A stretch of DNA of 64,000 nucleotides. It comes from Coix lacryma-jobi var. lacryma-jobi. Lineage: Eukaryota > Streptophyta > Magnoliopsida > Poales > Poaceae. The number at the start of each line of letters is the position of its first letter. Within the stretch, counting starts at the first letter, position 1. Where the stretch lies: assembly GCA_009763385.1 (NCBI GenBank), contig CM019823.1, positions 94,561,104-94,625,103 of the forward strand. The letters run 5' to 3'. The translations under genes and the position numbers were made by a program. The notes under the pieces are model-generated. The model did not search any database, was not told the DNA's origin, and was given only the letters and a program-made list of their open reading frames with translations. Below are positions 45,761-57,708 of this stretch, piece after piece.

Positions 45761-48700
45761 CTTGTTTTTGGAGTGTTCGAGTCTCCTAAGTAGTTGAACC
45801 TTGTTGAGGAGTCAAAGTGAAGCTAGGTTTGTGTTGGTCATTAGGGCTAACCAAGTCTCTAACCCTAGTTGCCTTAATAGAGCCCTAGGAGTCCTTTTGT
45901 TTGACTAACTAAGACCTCCTTGATAGAAGCTTTGCAGGGCTGTGGGCCCTTAACCAAAAGTGTGTATAATTTAGAGTAGAACAAAAAGTGTTTAAGGGCC
46001 AACTCATGAAAATGGGTTTAACAAGGTGTTTTAGGACCCACAAGGCAGAAATGGGGGAGATTAGACTTAGAAAAATTTCCTAAGTCCTTCACTGCCGAAA
46101 CAGTTTCATTGAGGGATCTTTGGAGCTTTTTCGAGAGCAATCTAGGCCAAACCAAAGCTTGATCTTGTAACCAAAGTTGTAGTTGGCACATAACTCTACT
46201 CAATGGAACAAGTGGTTTAGCGTTTCATCGAGTGGATTAGGAGATAATCGCGTCCAAAATCCGGCCGTCAGTCGGCCATCAGCGCCTGAACCCGGCGATT
46301 CAGTTTGAATCGGCCGTGGTCGTGGCCAACTGCGCCAGAGCTTGGCCGCCGCGTGGCGCCCGACGCCTGGCGAGCCCGCGTCCGCGCGCGGCGTGGCGAG
46401 CACAAGGCCCGCCCGCCTGCACTCGCGCCGCCAAGCCGCTCCACTTCCCTCCGTTCTGTCTCTCTCGCTCTCGCCGGCGCTCCAGCAGAAAGGGGAGGAA
46501 AAGCAAGCGCCGCCGCCGTTCACCGCCGTCCGGCCGCCTCGCCGCAAGCCCAACCACCCACAAAGCTTCGCCGTGAGCCCCGCACCTCTCGCTACCCTTA
46601 GCGCCCCGTAGGAAACCCTAGGCAGGCCCCGGGATGAGCCGCTGCCATGGCCGCCATGACCGCCGAGCTCGGTTCGCCATGGCCAGCCTCCTTCCCGTGG
46701 TTTCGTGTTGCCCTAGCCCCCGTTCTAGAGTCGGTGAGGTCTGCGGAAGGAGAAGGAGAAGTCGGTTTGGCCGGTTAAGGTTTGGTGACCGCAGTACGCC
46801 GCGTCCGCCGTGTCCGCCATGGCCGGCGAGCTCGGTCGCCAAGGCTAACCCTTTTTCTGTGCCCGTCTGTTTGTCCTAGCTAGCGTTCGCGAGTCGCGTT
46901 GACCCGTAGAAGACGTTGGTGGTGTTGGTTTAGCCGATTAGGGTTTAGTAGTGACGGTACGCCGCCATCCGCCGCTCGTCATGGTCGCCGAAGTCGGCAT
47001 GGCCGTGGTCGTGGATGTTCGGAGTGAGAACCCTGGCTCCTGAGCCTCGGGTTAGGGTTGTGAAGGTCGCCGGAGTAGGAATCGGGAGTTGGTTTAGCTC
47101 GGGATGACCGGAGCCGGCCGGCGTAGCGTGGCCGCGCCGCCGTGTCCGCCATCGTCGACGGCGAGCTCGATTCGTGTGTGCGCTGGACTAAAGAGTGGTA
47201 GCGTCGGGTGCGGAAGAAGGAGAGGAGTAGAACGGTGGTGTCCGTTTCGCCGGGAAGGTCGCCGCTGGCGAGCTCCGCCGCGGTCAACCCTTCCCCTGCT
47301 TCTGTGTGGCTGACAGGTGGGGCCGGTTTGACCGGGGTCCCGCAAGTTAGTGGCTCGGGTCCCGGCTGTCAGTGTCTCGGGTGCAGTAGTTTGGGTACGC
47401 GTAGCAGTTTAGGTTGAAGAGTTTTTCAGGGTTTTGTTTAAATAGTTTTCAGAAATGTTTGTAGAGTTTGTTTAATTCATATCTTGCATTCTATAATTGC
47501 TAAAAAGGTGAAATAAGTTTTGTTAAGTTTGTTGTGATGAGTTCTATGCATGAAAAATGTAACATGTCCAGTTTGTGATGAATTTATGTGTAGTTATATT
47601 TAATTTATGTTTAGGCTAAAATCTTGTTAAATGCATAGTAAACTGTGGATTGCTCAGAAAAATGTGATTCTTGTTTTGCTAGGTTTGTATTGATGAATAG
47701 TTTCTGGGAAAAATATAATATGTTGTTGTTCTGTGAAATATTTTGGCAGTAGCAATTAAAGTGATGAAATGTTGTTTTCTTGTTTAATTTGTAGTAATTA
47801 AAATATGAGGAAGATGAACCTAAGAATTTTTATTCACTGCTCTTGTGCTGAGAAGTTCAGTAGAAAAATGGGAAATTTGTTGTTTGACACTTTTTGTTAG
47901 GGTGTGTAGTTCAAAGCACCTTTTCTTGTTAATATTTGTCTTTTTCATAGAGGATAAAGTTTAAGTCCAATTAGGTTGAAATTTGAACGGAGGACTAAAT
48001 TATGTGTTGTTAAGTTCCAGTAATTTCTGTGGATTTTTCTGAAGCTGTCTAGGATGGGTTGCTGTTCTAGGCTAAATAAAATAATTAAATGGTAGCAATT
48101 GGTTAAGTAGTAATCGGATGATGTTGACTACCTTGTTGAAGAAAATGAAGTAGATGACATGTGCTTATCTCCTGAGTTATCTTGTTCTATGTTGCATCCC
48201 AATGCATCTCATGTGCATTCATTTTTACTAATACGTGTTATGCATCATACAGGATCGGTAGTGGAGATCCAGAACCCGCCACCGGAGGAGCCGTGTCCGG
48301 AGGAGACCTAGGACGAGAGGACCGAAGAAGGAGACGTCGAGGACCTGCCTGAGTGCCGCGATCATCGACCCTCCGACTTTGAACGAGGCAAGCCCCGGAG
48401 CATCCCACTCCTATGGTTTGCAAATGAATTACGAAATTAAGTTGATATGTTTGTTGTATTAGGTTATAGGAGTTGAATGATACCGTCGATGCATTACTTA
48501 CTTATCCTTGTCCACCTGTAATCATTATCTTGATATCCCTGTTAAGTCTAGGCTCGTTTATGCTTAGCCCTGCTTAGACCGGTAAAAGTCGGGTGATTTT
48601 CTCCGCATATAGGTGTGGATACTGATCATGACTAGCCTCGTGCTATCATGGAGATAACCATGTGATAATTAAATTGAGACCGGGCGGGATGTAGGAGCAG

Positions 48701-49928
48701 TAGGACATGGGTTTTGTGTGCTAGTAGTCTCCCGTCTGTGTCGATTAGGACCCGACGAAGGCACACCTCAGTCATTTTGAACGCGTCAATCACTTAACGG
48801 AGCAGGTGCGGGTACCTCCCGTGAAGCCGAGTAAGGTTATTCGAGCCGGTGATGGAGATGTTGACGCCTAACATCCAGGGCCTTATATGTACCGTGGGCA
48901 ACTATTCTGAGCAACCTGGCATGGTCCGTGGACAGGCAGAGCCTGATTGACCTGGCATGACCGTGGGCAGTTATAGCTTGAGCGACCTGGCATTGAGATA
49001 ACCCCCGGTGTAGAAGGGCCCATGACCGTCCCGCGTGTTGAGTTCTCGAATTTCCTGAAGTGGTCGCCGACAGCTGCCTGGCAAGGTGTGATCGGGCGAG
49101 TGTGTGATATTTTATCCCCAGCTGGTAGGAATCGATTATAATCGCCATCGCTCCTGGTTAGTGAGTAACTTGACTGGGCATGTGTTACCGTAGTAACTTA
49201 TGGAACTAAAGATGGTTATGATGTTTAATCTGAAAGGCTATTGATGAAATAGTCACTCTTGCTTGATTAATTAGCCAAGTGATTGCTCTAGCTCAGGTGC
49301 AAATCTAGTTAATCAGGTTGATTACATAAAAGTGACTGCTAATATTATAATGATGGTTATTTAATAATAAAATGCTTTTATGCAAAAAGGTAAGTATGGC
49401 CAACCCCAGATACAGCCTTGCATACTCCTTGGTGTCGTTTATTTCTGGTTTATGACGGGTAAGTCTAGCTGAGTACCTTCTTGTACTCAGGGTTTTATCC
49501 CTTGTTGTTGCAGATGGGCAATGCTTCTACGGCTATTGCGAGAACTGTTTGTACCCCGTCGCGGGTGATGATTAGACCATGGGCATGGTCATCTCTTATC
49601 CTCTCCTGATGCTTTTGTGGACTGATCAGGCATTGGCACCGTATTGTGAACTGAGAACTTATGTTTAAAACTATGTTGCTTCCGCTTTTGAATTTCGAAC
49701 TATGGTTTGTAATAACTATTGAACTCCGATGTATTTGAACTATGTGCGATCTGAATGTACCTCGTGGACATGTACGCTAATCTATTACGATCTTGGCTAA
49801 AGTTGAATGATTTGAAATCCTTCGAGATTTCCGGACTACCGGGTTTGTACGAGCTTAAGCACTTGCAAATCTCTGTGAAAGCAGGGATTCGGTGCTTAAT
49901 CTGGTATAAATTGGTCGGTTCTGTCACA
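45613..49928 (+). repeat. 3' LTR of element I (4316 bp)
   Basis: It starts TGTAACACC, ends TCTGTCACA, and is followed by the TSD CGTAC. It is near-identical to the 5' LTR minus element J. The GC-rich block is at ~46230-47420, and the palindrome CGATTATAATCG is near 49134. The short ORFs are counterparts of those in the 5' LTR. Confidence 0.9.
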
Positions 49929-49933
49929 CGTAC

Positions 49934-51155
49934 TACGGCTATTTTTATTTACTATTATTAGTTCGGTTTAGCTAGATCAGGTCAATAAACATAAAAACCC
50001 ATAAAAAGATGAATAACTATTACAAAACCAATTAAAGATATTATATAATGAATAAATGTCTAGGTGGATATAAACTTAATGTTGCTCATGATGAAAATGA
50101 TGAATAATTGCTCTGTCGTAATTCCTTTTAAGTACCTAGCGTTCAACCTTAAATTTTCTTGAGTTTTAGACAAAGTTGTTCTGAATAAACTCTGAACCTA
50201 AAACCTATGGATTGCAAATGCTTGATCTAAAGTCTAGATAATTGTGGGATATGATATAAAAAGGTTTGAGCTGTTTTTTATCTAATTCCTAGAGATACTA
50301 GAGTTCTGGAGATTTACACTTTGAAATGATTAAAAGCACATGATGAGATCTTGTATGACATAACATGATTCCTACCCAGAGCCATTAATATGATCTTAAG
50401 ATGAGGCTACTTACTTTGTTCTAAGTTTTTAGTTATGTTTGAGAAATTTATCATGCTCTAGAAATCAAGAACATTTTATTAAAAGATTCACTCTTCCGAA
50501 GTAGTATTGTGTTAGAGGCATGGGACTATGCAAAAGTGTAAAAGAAGGAAATAAAAAGGGACAAGTGTCCGACTACCTCAAAAGAAAAAGAATTATGATA
50601 AAAATATAAAAGAGAAAAAAAGAATGATAGCTCATGGTCCCTCTAATTACAATATGCCAGCAAGAGATGACAAATTTCAAAGGTTCTAAGTTCTTGATCT
50701 ATGAGTATGACATCTTTCTCCCTAACTTTGAACTTTGACTTGGTAAGATATGCTATTAACTTCTTAAAAAGCTCCAGATATATATTCATAGAAAAGAAGG
50801 AAAATGCATCAGTGAGCAATCATAAAAATATAAAAGAGTGATTTGAGAGTGTCATACAGTAAAATCTCTGAACTTTATTTTGAAAATATATAAAAACTCC
50901 AAAATGAAGGTTGATCAAAGAGTTAGAGATACAGTGCTTAACTTGATTGTTCTATCTTTTAATTGCTTAAGACCCAGGTAAAGGCAAAAGCTCCATAGTT
51001 AAAGGTAATATGAGTAAGTCAGAATAGTTAACTCTAATCCAAAGGAAGATTTTTGTTTGAACATATGTACCTTTGAGGTGTGAAAGCATAGTAGCAATTC
51101 CTGATTCATCATGACTATTTGCTAAGGGACTAGCAAAAGGTAAGCTTGGGAGAGT
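49934..51155 (+). other. Non-coding interior of element H, right of element I
   Basis: This is AT-rich and continues from 32883. It contains no pol remnants I can recognise. A weak purine stretch (gggagag, ~51148) precedes the 3' LTR. Confidence 0.65.
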
Positions 51156-52911
51156 TGCTGACATTGGTTATCTATCAAAATTAAAGGATTAATAGATATG
51201 AAAAGGGCATCAATTCAATCATCAATAAAGGTTTAGGGTTTTAATTGACAAAATTCCACGAGTTTTGGTGAATTGTGATTCTGCAAGGACTAAACCAGAA
51301 AACCAGCACAGATTACTTCTCCTGGAGGGAACCCAACGGAAGATAGCTGAACCGACGCATCAGGAATACTCCAGAAGGAAATAGAGGACACCAGAGGACA
51401 CCAGGAGGCCGAGCACCCTGAAAGGCCGCCAGGTGGGACCGACCGGTCCCACCCTAGGACAGGTCGGTGGGCCCCTGGCCCTGCTGGTCTCCGCCTTCTG
51501 GAACCTTCCTCCACCACCTACGAGGATGCATCTCAGCCGTACCTAAGGTCGGTTTGATCCTACGGCCACGGTTCCTCGCCCAGGGCTATATAAGCAGCCC
51601 CAGACCCTCCTCTCCATCATCATATTCATCACATCAGATAGAATCAGATCAGCTCATCACCAGAGAAGGAGATCATTCAGAAGCCCTAGGACTACATCCA
51701 CCTAGAATAGTTAGATAGAATAGGATTAGAGGAGGCAAGCTTCGCTTGGATTCCAGATCTAGTCACGAGAAGGCTCGGTAAACCCAATATCTTCTCTCTT
51801 GTATTAACATTATGGATCTAATTATGTTTCTAGTTCATCATTGTTCATCATTGTTCATGTTCTAGTTCATCGTCTCGTTCTAGTTCATCTTCTAGTTCAT
51901 AATCTAGTTCTAGTTCATGTTCTAGTTCGTACTCACTTCTAGATGTTCTAGTTCATCTTATTGTTCATCCCTGTGTTCTAGATAGCAATACAATTGATAT
52001 GACTAGGACATCAATAATTACATTCTTAATCATATTGCTCGTATATATATTTGCATAGGTAGATCACCATTGTGTTTATACTCATGTTCGTATAGCGCTC
52101 ATCTTAATGATCATTGGGTGGGTGATAGATACTGTGTAGGCGTGGTGCCTATACAATATTTATCTGTGAATGCTTCCTACGTTCCGGATAGAGTGGTAGA
52201 TCGCGGGTGTGACACTCCTGTTGAGTCCTTTGTATTCCACCTCCCGAATGGAGTGTTCAGTATGGCTCAGTTAACTCATGGTTTAGGGGTTACTATGTTT
52301 GGCACCTTTACTATGGAGTTGCCTCTTGAATATAAATATGATATGACCTAGCCAATGATTGCCAAATATGTTTGCACTAATCAATGTATACTATGACTTG
52401 TAAATAGAATAACTTAGGAATATTTCTTATTAATGCATGTTCTAATCATCACTTGCTAGGTAGTACTGTTCTAGGATTATCTTTGATTGATCTGCTCTCT
52501 GTTATCATTTATCATTTTCATTACTTCTACTGTCTCATCCCTGTTTAGAGTAATGAGTGTGTTATCAGTCTTTATCACAAGTGTGTGCCACATTAATTGT
52601 TGTTAAGTCCTCACTAGTGTAGTACCATCATACTTTGAATTGATTAGTCTCTAGGCTAAATATAAATAACGATACCTGAGACTAGCTTGGGTGAAATGCT
52701 TCTACAACGGGTGTATTTATCTGTGCGCTTGCGGGTAAATATTTATCTTTAGATCCAGTGCTCTGATATAATCACACTGCTAGCTTCATGTTGGGGATGA
52801 CAACTTGACGTTAAGTGATGCTAGTAGTGTCTCATACACTCCTTAGTGTCTTCACTAGGTTATTGCTTATGAGGTTCATTCTTAGGGTAATTCCATTAAG
52901 GAGTGTCAACA
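51156..52911 (+). repeat. 3' LTR of element H (1756 bp)
   Basis: It begins TGCTGACAT and ends GTGTCAACA. TATATAAG lies at 51587-51594. It has ~32 bp around 51421-51470 absent from the 5' LTR. It is otherwise close to 27693-29417. Confidence 0.9.
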
Positions 52912-55207
52912 AGCATAAAAACTAGAAAACCCCGTGAGATCAACATTAAAAGCAAGGGTCTAGTTTTGCATGAAAAGCACAAGTCTAGCTATCAAACTAT
53001 GCATGCTAGTTATCAAATCATCAAATAAATCCTATAACTAGCATACACCACACAAGCATGCATATAAAATTTTAAAACTTATGCAATGCAAGCAAGCACA
53101 TGATTATGGACATATCAAATGCAATCAACCAAGTTCATGAGCTTGCTCCCCCTACTTGTGTGCACAAAAAAACATTTTCAATTTATCTTTGTTACACTCT
53201 CTCCCCCTTTGTCATATATTTCCATAAAAGGTTGCATAGAAGAGGTTCAAATTGTCTAGGAGAGAGTTTGTTCGTTTCATATGTGGTTCAATCTAAATCA
53301 TTTGCATGAGACATTTAACACGGTTTGCTCTAGAGTAAGCTTCTTCACACATCTTGCAATGGTTATCTTACTCACGTTGGCTAAATATTTCATTGCTCAT
53401 ACTCTAGATTAAACACTAGGATTGCAAGCCCATAAACATGTCATATGTTACCACTAGATCATGTAAAGCATAGAAACAATAGTGGCATCATATAAGCATC
53501 AAAATCATTTGATTTTCATGAATTCTCCTAGGTAGTACCACAAGAATGTCTATATGCTCTAATCAAGTCCTTAGCATAGTATGAATGCATATGACAAACA
53601 ATGATACCTTGCTATCTTGGAGTAGAAGTTAGTCATTTTGATTCCAACTCTGAAATAGCAATGTGAAGTCCATGGTGAAGACCAATAGATACCAATTGAT
53701 AGAACAAATCTTCACTCATATGATCAAGTGCACTATTTTGTTGTGGTTGGCTTGTCTTTTCATTTGATCTTTGCTTGCATATATGAATACCACTCATGAT
53801 TTGCTTCTCTATCTTGGATGTTGCTTGCTTTCTCTCTTAATCAATCTCTTGATTGCTCCAACTAAGCATCTCCAATGACACTTTAGATCACCACTTCCAT
53901 GTTAGCCTTCTAAGCCTCGCTTGGTTAACCTACCAAAGGCAGCAAGCCCCTACAAAAGGGAGAAGTGACCTCTCTCCAAAGAATCATCCTTGATACTCAC
54001 TTGAATTGACTTTGTTTGATTGATCCATTTGAACTCTTCTTGAAATGTGACTTTGAATCCTTCTTTGAGTTCTTTTCTTTCTTCCAAATGATCTTCAATT
54101 GATACTAGGACTTGATCTTTCTCTTCATCTTGAAGTTGGTCTTGATCTTCAATTTGAGTACCAAATTGTGTGCCAAATATACTTCTCAATAGAATGGCCT
54201 TGTACTCATCTTTGTCATACTTCTAGCTCATCTGAAAACCAAACATAGGTCCCTCAACCATTTATAAACATGATTCCAACTTGAGGACCTTTTAATTAAA
54301 GTGACTCTAGATCAATCCAATAATTGTCACTTTTCTGGCAGATTCTATTCTTCTCAAAGAAACATGCATATCTCCCAAAATAATGATCCAGTTGCCATGA
54401 AATTTGGTGGAGATGTGCCTCACTATGTATTCTAGCAGCCATAAAATTTTGAGCATCATTGGACTTCTAGATTGCTACCAGATTTCACATCTTTCCACAC
54501 TACTACATGCTGAAAACTGCTGCACTATAGTTAACAAAATGCACTCCAAACCCAAAGCTTCACTTATTCAATCATCATAATATTTTTACAGCAACTAATA
54601 CCATAAGTGTAGAACATGTGTACCAAATTTCAAGCCAATCCAAAAAGATTTGATCATTCAAATATGGCTATCATCACAGCTAGCTCAGATTTCAAATATT
54701 GGACAGATTTCTATATTTGAGCTATACTTCTTCAAATTGAATCAAACTTGATGTCAACTTGTTTGAATACTCTCACAAGACATATATCCATTCAATTAAC
54801 TTACTAAAGGTCATCTTGTGAACATATTCAATCAAACTAACTCAAACTTGATCACTAAGCAATTTATCCATTCAAACATCTCATAGCAAGCAACATATGC
54901 ATATATATCCAATTCAAACAACTCATATGCACCCAAATGAATATGATCAACTAGATATATACCTTGGTAGCTCATGATCATCCAATAGCAAGCGTCTTTA
55001 TCTATCATATGCAAGCCTTCAAATAATTCCAATAAAATCACCACAACTCGAATATGGCACTTGTATGTTGTAGCACTTGGACTTCACTTGACTTGACTTG
55101 GCATTGGGATGAGAATAGCAATAATCTTCATTACTTGACTCAATCACATGATGATCAACATGGAACAAATTGAATCAAGCCTCCAATCCCATGGTACCTA
55201 CACACAT
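52912..55207 (-). other. Non-coding middle of element G (pol absent)
   Basis: This lies between element H's insertion and the gag end. It is AT-rich with CT-rich tracts such as gctccccctac (near 53146), PPT-like on the minus strand. A few short minus frames (53950-54189, 54832-55044) have no pol domain. Integrase, RT and RNase H of a Sirevirus would normally occupy this space. Confidence 0.6.
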
Positions 55208-55613
55208 TCATCCACGGTTTGATGGTACCCAAACTTGTTTGGGTCCTCTCAAGTTAGGAGCAACATACTTAGGCAATGCCTTAGTATGAGTAGCATGATG
55301 TTTTGCAATAGCAATCAATGTGGTACCGTTACCATCCTTTCTAAGCACAAGATTATCATCAATTGAAATAGGCTTAGAATTTTTACCTAGGGGACATGAA
55401 TTTGCCATGTGTCCCCTTTCCCGGCATGAGTAGCAAACTCTCTTTGATTGAGCCTTTTCTTCCTTTCTCATGTGTTGCTTCTCATTGCCTTGCTTCTTCT
55501 TGTTTGCTTGAGCCTTTTCCTCAAGCTTGTTTGGACAATCCGAAGCTAGGTGGCCCAATTCATCACAACTATAGAACTTGACTTGGGTGAGGTCTTGTGT
55601 CGATCTTGATCTT
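55208..55613 (-). pseudogene. gag: Sirevirus-type gag, C-terminal part (element G)
   Basis: This continues the gag across solo LTR K. It encodes a knuckle-like motif (SCDELGHLASDC) that lacks the first Cys (Phe instead), then a complete CYSCRERGHMANSC, a Lys/Gln-rich spacer and a conserved tail ending QVWVPSNRG. The frame stops at 55208. Confidence 0.8.
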
Positions 55614-56005
55614 TTACCTGCGGATACATGGGTGTATGTCGAGTCTCGAGTGATGAGTGATTGTCAACTGGTTTGATGTGCATGTTCTTTGGCTTGTGTT
55701 GTGCAGGTGTTGAGCACAGATACAGTGATCGAAGGCAAGGTGAAGGTCAAGTAAAGACGTGTCGTGCCGACGGACCGGGAGCGGTGAAGGGCGGACGTGA
55801 GGCTTGGACTGAGGGACCGGTGGCCTGAGGATCAGCTGTGGTGGCTGACAGCCTGGGACAGCGACGAGCGGAGACTTGCGGGGCACGGTGTTGCTCAGGT
55901 TGAGGACCTGGGGACATGTGTCGGTGGACGGGGTGCACGGGCGGTGCATCCCCTCTACGGCTCAGTTTGGTGGTTGAGCCACAGAACAACCACCGAGTGG
56001 ACGGT

Positions 56006-56230
56006 TTCCAGGTTTGGGCCTCAAAACCTGGGTGCTGATGGTTTCCGAGTTTGGGCCACAAAACTCGGACTAAGGACGGTTTCCAGGTTTGGGCCTCAAA
56101 ACCTGAGTGTTGTGGGTTTCTGAGTTTGGGCCACAAAACTCAGGCGATGGACGGCTGGTTTCCCGGTTTGGGCCTCAAAACCGGGGTTTGGTCGTGAAGG
56201 CTGGTTTCCCGGTTTCGGCCTCAAAACCGT
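56006..56230. repeat. Tandem hairpin repeat in solo LTR K
   Basis: About six units of ~35-45 bp are present, each an inverted repeat such as CAGGTTTGGGCCTCAAAACCTG-type arms around a GGGCCT/GGGCCA centre (e.g. ccaggtttgggcctcaaaa). The arm sequence changes from unit to unit (AGGTTT, GAGTTT, CGGTTT), with the complementary arm changing to match. Confidence 0.85.
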
Positions 56231-56999
56231 GGGCGAAGTCCGGGAAAAAGACGGTCAGAGCGGAGGCGGCACGTGGCGGCAATCGGTGAGGTTGCGTTGA
56301 GGCAACGCTACCAGTTGTGCGGGCGTGTCCGTCGGATCACCATCTACCTTAAGTTGGTCCAGAATAACCTTAGGGTTTAGCTGGTTCGCTCTGTAATTAG
56401 TTAGGGGTAGAGTGGGAATTAGAATTAGGATAAGTAGCGGGAGACACCCACCTCCCAAACTATCTCAGTCATTTGCTCTTTGCCTTCTAGGTTTTCCTGC
56501 TCTCCCAATCCCCTGTTGTAGCAACTGAGATCCGCAGAGAACCATACCTCTGTGTTCATGAGATTTTGAGGAAGTGAGACCGTAATCTCACTGTTGTAGC
56601 GTGTGGTAGCCACACGGTTGTAGATCAATGTCTTGATTCGCGTTTTGACTTTGTTCTTCGCGTTCTTCGTTTCTCCGCGATTTTCCCGTCACTCGATCTC
56701 CCTCTCAACTGCGTCTTTTTGAAATCCACTTGAATCAACTTGTTCTTTATAGTGAGGAGATCATTTCCACCGAAGGAATTCATCTAACTCCTCACGAACA
56801 AGTAGATCGGGTCGATTCAATTTTTGTGGCGCTTTTTCGGTTCATATTTCTTTCCCTTCGATTTCCCATTGATTAAGTCGATTTGAGCGAATGAATTCTT
56901 GGGGATAGTCTCCTAACTACGTCGTGATCATCTTCTCCATGTTTGGGAACAAAGGATTTTGATTTGGATCGGATTTGGGGAGATTTGGGAAAGAGGCGC

Positions 57000-57300
57000 T
57001 CGAAATCGCCCTCCCTGGTCGGTCGCGGACATTCCGCCACCTGACCGGCGGACAGCCCGGCCATCGGGCTCGAGCCAGACCAGTGGCTGCGAGTCTCGGC
57101 CACTTTGCTTTTGAGTGACCGGCGGACAGTCCGCAGGTATAACTCGCGGACAGTCCGGGAGTGTCCAGAGGACTTGCAGCAATAGTGTTGTTTCTCAGTT
57201 TTTGCCGGCGGACAGTCCGCCACCTGAGCCCGGACAGTCCGCCGTAGGACAGACAGTCCGCAGCTGTATCAGCGGACAGTCCGCGACTCGGCTGAAAGCT
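57000..57300. repeat. GCGGACAGTCCGC palindrome cluster in solo LTR K
   Basis: There are six or more copies of the 13-bp odd palindrome GCGGACAGTCCGC or close variants (perfect at 57122-57134). The arms are 6 bp with one central base, the same design as TCGGTACTACCGA in elements F and G. Confidence 0.8.
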
Positions 57301-57654
57301 GATTTTCAGTGTGTTTGATCTCCCGGCTTTTCCGTTTAGTTTCCGGACTTCTCGTTTGGCCCTAGAGTTGACCTAGGAACCTCTCTAGGTATCTTTGCTA
57401 CTTGTTAGCATCGGTGTTTGGGGATTTCTCAACGTAGCTCTCTATCTACGTTCGGGAGTTGGTTTTTGGGGTCGAACTTGAGATGGTGCTTTTGGTGTTT
57501 GGTTCGCTCTTGCTTTGTGGTGCCTCGTTGTGATCCTAGGGATCATCCACCCTCTTCCAAGGGTCGTGGGCATCACATTTCGGTAAAAGCTTTCGGGGGT
57601 TGATTTTTGGGACAAAGGCCGAAGTTTCGAGAGAAATTTTTTAGGCTCCCATTC

Positions 57655-57668
57655 ACCCCCCCCCCCCC
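57655..57668. repeat. Poly-C run at the end of solo LTR K
   Basis: A run of about 13-14 C. The same site in other Sirevirus-type LTRs here is 5-7 G/C. It is a likely place for length error. Confidence 0.8.
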
Positions 57669-57708
57669 TCTAGTCGCCTTTCTTTTACAATCTCGGTCCT
57701 TCATTACC

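Larger units (their letters stand above)
32889..49928 (+). mobile_element. Element I: complete Tekay/Del chromovirus with extra ORF and chromodomain
   Basis: LTR termini are TGTAACACC and TCTGTCACA, and the TSD is a perfect CGTAC (32884-32888 / 49929-49933). Order: 5' LTR (with solo LTR J inside), PBS, leader, extra ORF, gag, PR-RT-RNase H-integrase-chromodomain, PPT, 3' LTR. Without J and its TSD copy it is about 15.2 kb. The LTRs differ by about 1-2% by eye, so the insertion is recent. Gag-pol nevertheless has three stops and a frameshift, and the extra ORF has one stop. Confidence 0.9.
27693..52911 (+). mobile_element. Element H: gag-protease-only Ty3/gypsy element (TR-GAG-like)
   Basis: LTRs 27693-29417 and 51156-52911 have inverted termini TGTTGACAC / GTGTCAACA. 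The putative TSD is atcat (27688-27692) / agcat (52912-52916), 4 of 5 identical. The interior encodes gag and two protease-like domains (29650-32316), then non-coding DNA to the 3' LTR, with element I inserted at 32888. There is no RT, RNase H or integrase, so it must rely on a partner element for mobility. The PBS matches tRNA-Asp, as in Athila-type elements. Confidence 0.8.
55619..57703 (-). mobile_element. Element K: solo Sirevirus-type LTR in gag of element G
   Basis: The TSD is TTACC (55614-55618 / 57704-57708), and gag resumes on both sides. On the minus strand it begins TGAAGGACC and ends CGCA. It has the poly-G/GGTGAAT signature of the Sirevirus-type LTR end. Size is 2085 bp. It contains tandem palindromic repeats at 56006-56230 and ~57000-57300, and a C-run near 57655-57668. 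There is no interior or PBS, so it is a solo LTR. ORFs inside are not called. Confidence 0.85.

Noticed and set aside
53950..55044. Minus ORFs at 53950-54189 and 54832-55044 in element G as pol remnants
   Set aside because: No integrase, RT or RNase H motif can be found; composition fits non-coding AT-rich DNA.
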